Positions 63,508 to 64,000 of a DNA stretch of 64,000 nt are shown here, in pieces. The position numbers and the translations under genes were made by a program. The notes under the pieces are model-generated. The model had not been told where the DNA came from and did no database searches. It was given only the letters and a program-made list of their open reading frames with translations. This DNA is from Arcuatula senhousia (taxonomy: Eukaryota > Mollusca > Bivalvia > Mytilida > Mytilidae), in the NCBI GenBank assembly GCA_963971305.1, contig OZ020307.1, positions 65,221,702-65,285,701 of the forward strand, in the 5' to 3' direction. Position 1 is the stretch's first letter; every line of letters starts with the position of its first letter.

Positions 63508-64000
63508 CTGTTAAAAAGATTTACATCATTAATAAGATTATCATTGATCTTTAAGATGAGCACAGATGTCATAGAGTTTTTGTATTGTTTTTTTTCATAA
63601 AATTTAATCTATCTTGACGAAATTAATAACATCACAAATGAGTTGTAAAAAGCAGGAACTGTTTAGCACTTTCGATACCATCTAAGTTCAATTTTGTTTG
63701 GTTGCAAATTCAAGTTGCTTTTTTTAATGCAACTTTAGCTGCTTAGAGTTTATTGTAATCTTCAATGTCTCCTGGTTTGGTCTTGGCTAAGATTATAGTT
63801 TCTAAGACTTTGACATTCAACTGCTATTATGGTATGTGTTTCCTTCTGTGTTATCTCCTTTATTGAGGTGTGTAAGTTTCAAAAATACAGTACAAAACAT
63901 CATTTAAAGTTTACAATTAAAAATATTCACATGACCAGTATCCAGGCAATATATATATATGTATTTTTTAATAAATAATCCTACAGTACAAACAGCAGGG
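63508..64000 (-). other. Intron of the docking-protein gene, to window edge
   Basis: A good acceptor (TTTTTAACAG on the minus strand) precedes the exon at 63507. No further exon is recognisable before the window ends. Confidence 0.5.

Overview
The window looks like nuclear DNA of a bivalve mollusc, most likely a mussel-like (Mytilus-type) species. The evidence is AT-rich sequence, long introns with GT-AG junctions, single-copy animal genes, and many interspersed elements built as short terminal motif, central tandem array of ~146-180 bp units, microsatellite, then terminal hairpin. That is the architecture described for bivalve pearl-like / non-autonomous Helitron-Helentron elements. Species assignment is inference. 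One run of 100 N (10055-10154) marks an assembly gap.

Layout. 1-540: 3' end of a LINE retrotransposon. 3596-3878: a 45-bp minisatellite. 3885-5160: a decayed antisense LINE. 5450-11420: three tandem thiopurine S-methyltransferase (TPMT)-family genes on +, each with an intronless coding region and (where visible) a 5'UTR exon and intron. Two insertions between and inside the copies can be dated against uninterrupted sister copies. 14945-15877: a repeat element. 16118-31578: a complete 14-exon MELK protein kinase gene on the minus strand (653 aa, human 651), with introns full of repeat elements and a 26-bp minisatellite built from its own first splice donor. 33391-50041: a 7-exon gene on + for a 1232-residue, Ser/Arg-rich, low-complexity nuclear-type protein that I cannot name, head-to-head with MELK. 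Its 5.9-kb intron 5 holds a nested stack of elements. 52440-55850: more repeats and a LINE tail. 58220-63507: the 3' three exons of a minus-strand docking-protein gene (GAB/DOS-like by its tyrosine motifs) that continues past the right edge.

The genes form no operon or pathway. TPMT copies methylate small thiol/selenol-type substrates, MELK is a cell-cycle/AMPK-related kinase, the RS protein suggests nuclear RNA processing, and the docking protein suggests receptor tyrosine kinase signalling.

Most notable observations: (i) at least seven repeat families with unrelated termini share one architecture, and every oriented copy inside an intron is antisense to its host gene; (ii) the MELK exon-1 splice donor is amplified 23-fold; (iii) one element carries five perfect oestrogen-response-element palindromes at 145-146 bp spacing; (iv) a young 641-bp higher-order duplication lies inside a nested element; (v) empty sites for two insertions are visible among the TPMT paralogues.
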